Assembly (NCBI GenBank): GCA_023144585.1
Contig: JAGLFI010000068.1
Location: forward strand, 1 to 6,399
DNA length: 6,399 nucleotides
Direction: 5' to 3'
DNA from: Desulfobacula sp.
GTDB lineage: Bacteria; Desulfobacterota; Desulfobacteria; Desulfobacterales; Desulfobacteraceae
The notes under the pieces were generated by a model. That model saw only the letters and a list, made by a program, of their open reading frames with translations, was not told the origin of the DNA and did no database searches. Below are positions 5,673 to 6,399 of this stretch, in pieces. Numbering within the stretch: the stretch's first letter is position 1; each line of letters opens with the position of its first letter. A program made the translations under genes and the position numbers.

Positions 5673-6005
5673 CTATCTGGTGCGATAAAACCGTATACTT
5701 ATTTCTTCTATGGTGGCCAGTCCCTTTTTAATGTTGTGATCAATGATCGGCATAAAATTATTTATTTTTTCCAGAGTATCCACAATCTCTATGACCATGG
5801 GCATATCTTCTGAAAGTCTTAGAATTTTTGTGGTATGAATCCTTGAATGCGCCCCGAAACCTAAGATGCCGCGAGTAACTGTTGCACCGGCCAATCCTTG
5901 TTCTCTTGCTTTTTTTACAATCCATTCATATAGGGGGAGGCCGTCTTTTTTACTATTCTGGCCGATGAAGATCCTGAGTAAATGCCCTTTTTCCGGAAGA
6001 ACCAT
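5673..6005 (-). CDS. DUF190 family PII-like protein, partner of fluoride channel
   Basis: This is a 110-residue cytoplasmic protein of the DUF190 family. Typical signs are the opening G-H-L-L-R-I-F-I-G, the helix with L-Y-E-W-I-V-K-K-A-R-E-Q-G-L-A-G-A-T-V-T-R-G-I-L-G-F-G at about residues 25-51, S-R-I-H-T just after it, and a C-terminal half with M-P-M-V-I-E-I-V-D. Family structures have a PII-like ferredoxin fold, which suggests ligand sensing, but no reaction is known. DUF190 genes are often found beside crcB/fluC, as here: only 14 bases separate it from the fluC stop. A strong AAGGAGG directly after that stop serves its ATG, so the two are almost certainly co-transcribed and probably translationally linked. 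A role in fluoride response is an inference from this linkage. Confidence 0.9.
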   Translation of the reverse strand: MVLPEKGHLLRIFIGQNSKKDGLPLYEWIVKKAREQGLAGATVTRGILGFGAHSRIHTTKILRLSEDMPMVIEIVDTLEKINNFMPIIDHNIKKGLATIEEISIRFYRTR

Positions 6006-6019
6006 AAATTTAACCTCCT

Positions 6020-6397
6020 TTATAATAGTTTAGACATGGAAAATCCAAGCCAGACAGAACCGAAACCGAGGATAAGGTGAAGCATGAAGTTTGTTAACGC
6101 TCCAACAAACTGTCCATCCCGGGCAGCCATGAATATTTCATATCCAAAAGTTGAAAATGTTGTAAATCCTCCCAGAAATCCAATAAGAATCAATGCGCGA
6201 ATTTCAGGGGTAAATATTTGTCTTGTTTCAGATAATCCGCCTAATATGCCGATGAAAAGACATCCGATTACATTGACCGTTATGGTCCCGTAGGGAAAAA
6301 AGGGATCATTAAACAGTCTGTGAGATAAATCACTGATAATATATCGGCAGATAGATCCTGCAAACCCTCCTATTCCAACCATTAATATTTTAATCAT
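6020..6397 (-). CDS. crcB: FluC/CrcB fluoride ion channel
   Basis: This small inner-membrane protein forms antiparallel dimers that let toxic fluoride leave the cell. The 125-residue length and four hydrophobic segments fit the family. Signature motifs are G-G-F-A-G-S-I-C-R-Y (residues 10-19), G-T-I-T-V-N-V-I-G-C (37-46) with pore Asn42, and G-F-L-G-G-F-T-T-F-S-T-F (73-84). Phe81 and Phe84 correspond to the fluoride-coordinating phenylalanines, and Gly77/Thr80 to the central sodium site. The ATG at 6397 is two bases from the window edge, so its ribosome binding site and any upstream fluoride riboswitch lie outside. A start further upstream cannot be excluded, although the N-terminus M-I-K-I-L-M-V-G-I-G-G looks natural. 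It is the first visible gene of a unit with DUF190. Confidence 0.95.
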   Translation of the reverse strand: MIKILMVGIGGFAGSICRYIISDLSHRLFNDPFFPYGTITVNVIGCLFIGILGGLSETRQIFTPEIRALILIGFLGGFTTFSTFGYEIFMAARDGQFVGALTNFMLHLILGFGSVWLGFSMSKLL

Positions 6398-6399
6398 AT

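Noticed and set aside
1..6399. tRNA, rRNA, transposase or integrase genes
   Set aside because: None were recognised by eye on either strand; no selenocysteine tRNA or sel gene is in the window.

Overview
The window looks like chromosome of an anaerobic, sulfate-reducing, Desulfobacterota-type bacterium (my guess is a Desulfobacterales relative). The reasons are a periplasmic [NiFeSe] hydrogenase with a UGA-encoded selenocysteine, its maturation genes, moderately AT-rich DNA, and short structured intergenic elements of a kind I associate with that group. The lineage is an inference, not a measurement.

Layout. Positions 1-1525 (+ strand) hold the 3' end of hypD and a complete hypE, which together build the Fe(CN)2CO part of [NiFe] hydrogenase active sites. 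Positions 1526-1888 are a non-coding gap between convergent genes. It contains a two-copy, type I-C-like CRISPR repeat remnant (1576-1670) and a 183-nt imperfect inverted repeat (1693-1875). Positions 1889-4959 (- strand) are the hydrogenase locus, read hysB (small subunit, Tat signal) -> hysA (large subunit) -> hysD-like maturation protease. The hysA frame meets an in-frame TGA at 2519-2521. The next 22 codons complete the invariant C-terminal motif as D-P-U-x-x-C-x-x-H, so the real gene runs to 2450 and encodes 503 residues. A SECIS-like hairpin lies just downstream of the UGA. An intrinsic terminator at 2393-2424 separates hysA from the protease gene.

The 4960-5185 gap holds a near-consensus sigma70 promoter for hysBA and a perfect 7+1+7 palindrome that overlaps its -35 box, a good candidate operator. 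Positions 5186-6397 (- strand) hold a fluoride-channel gene (fluC/crcB), a DUF190 gene with a Shine-Dalgarno site right at the fluC stop, and a YbgC-like hotdog thioesterase.

How the genes work together: HypD and HypE make and load the iron ligands. The HysD-like protease trims the HysA C-terminus after nickel insertion. The folded HysAB pair is then exported by the Tat signal on HysB. HysA has no signal peptide but carries an M-A-G-C start that may be lipidated after export. The most notable items are the selenocysteine recoding (missed by a standard gene call), the palindrome at the hysBA promoter, and the CRISPR-like remnant beside a very large hairpin. I see no clearly new multi-gene system.
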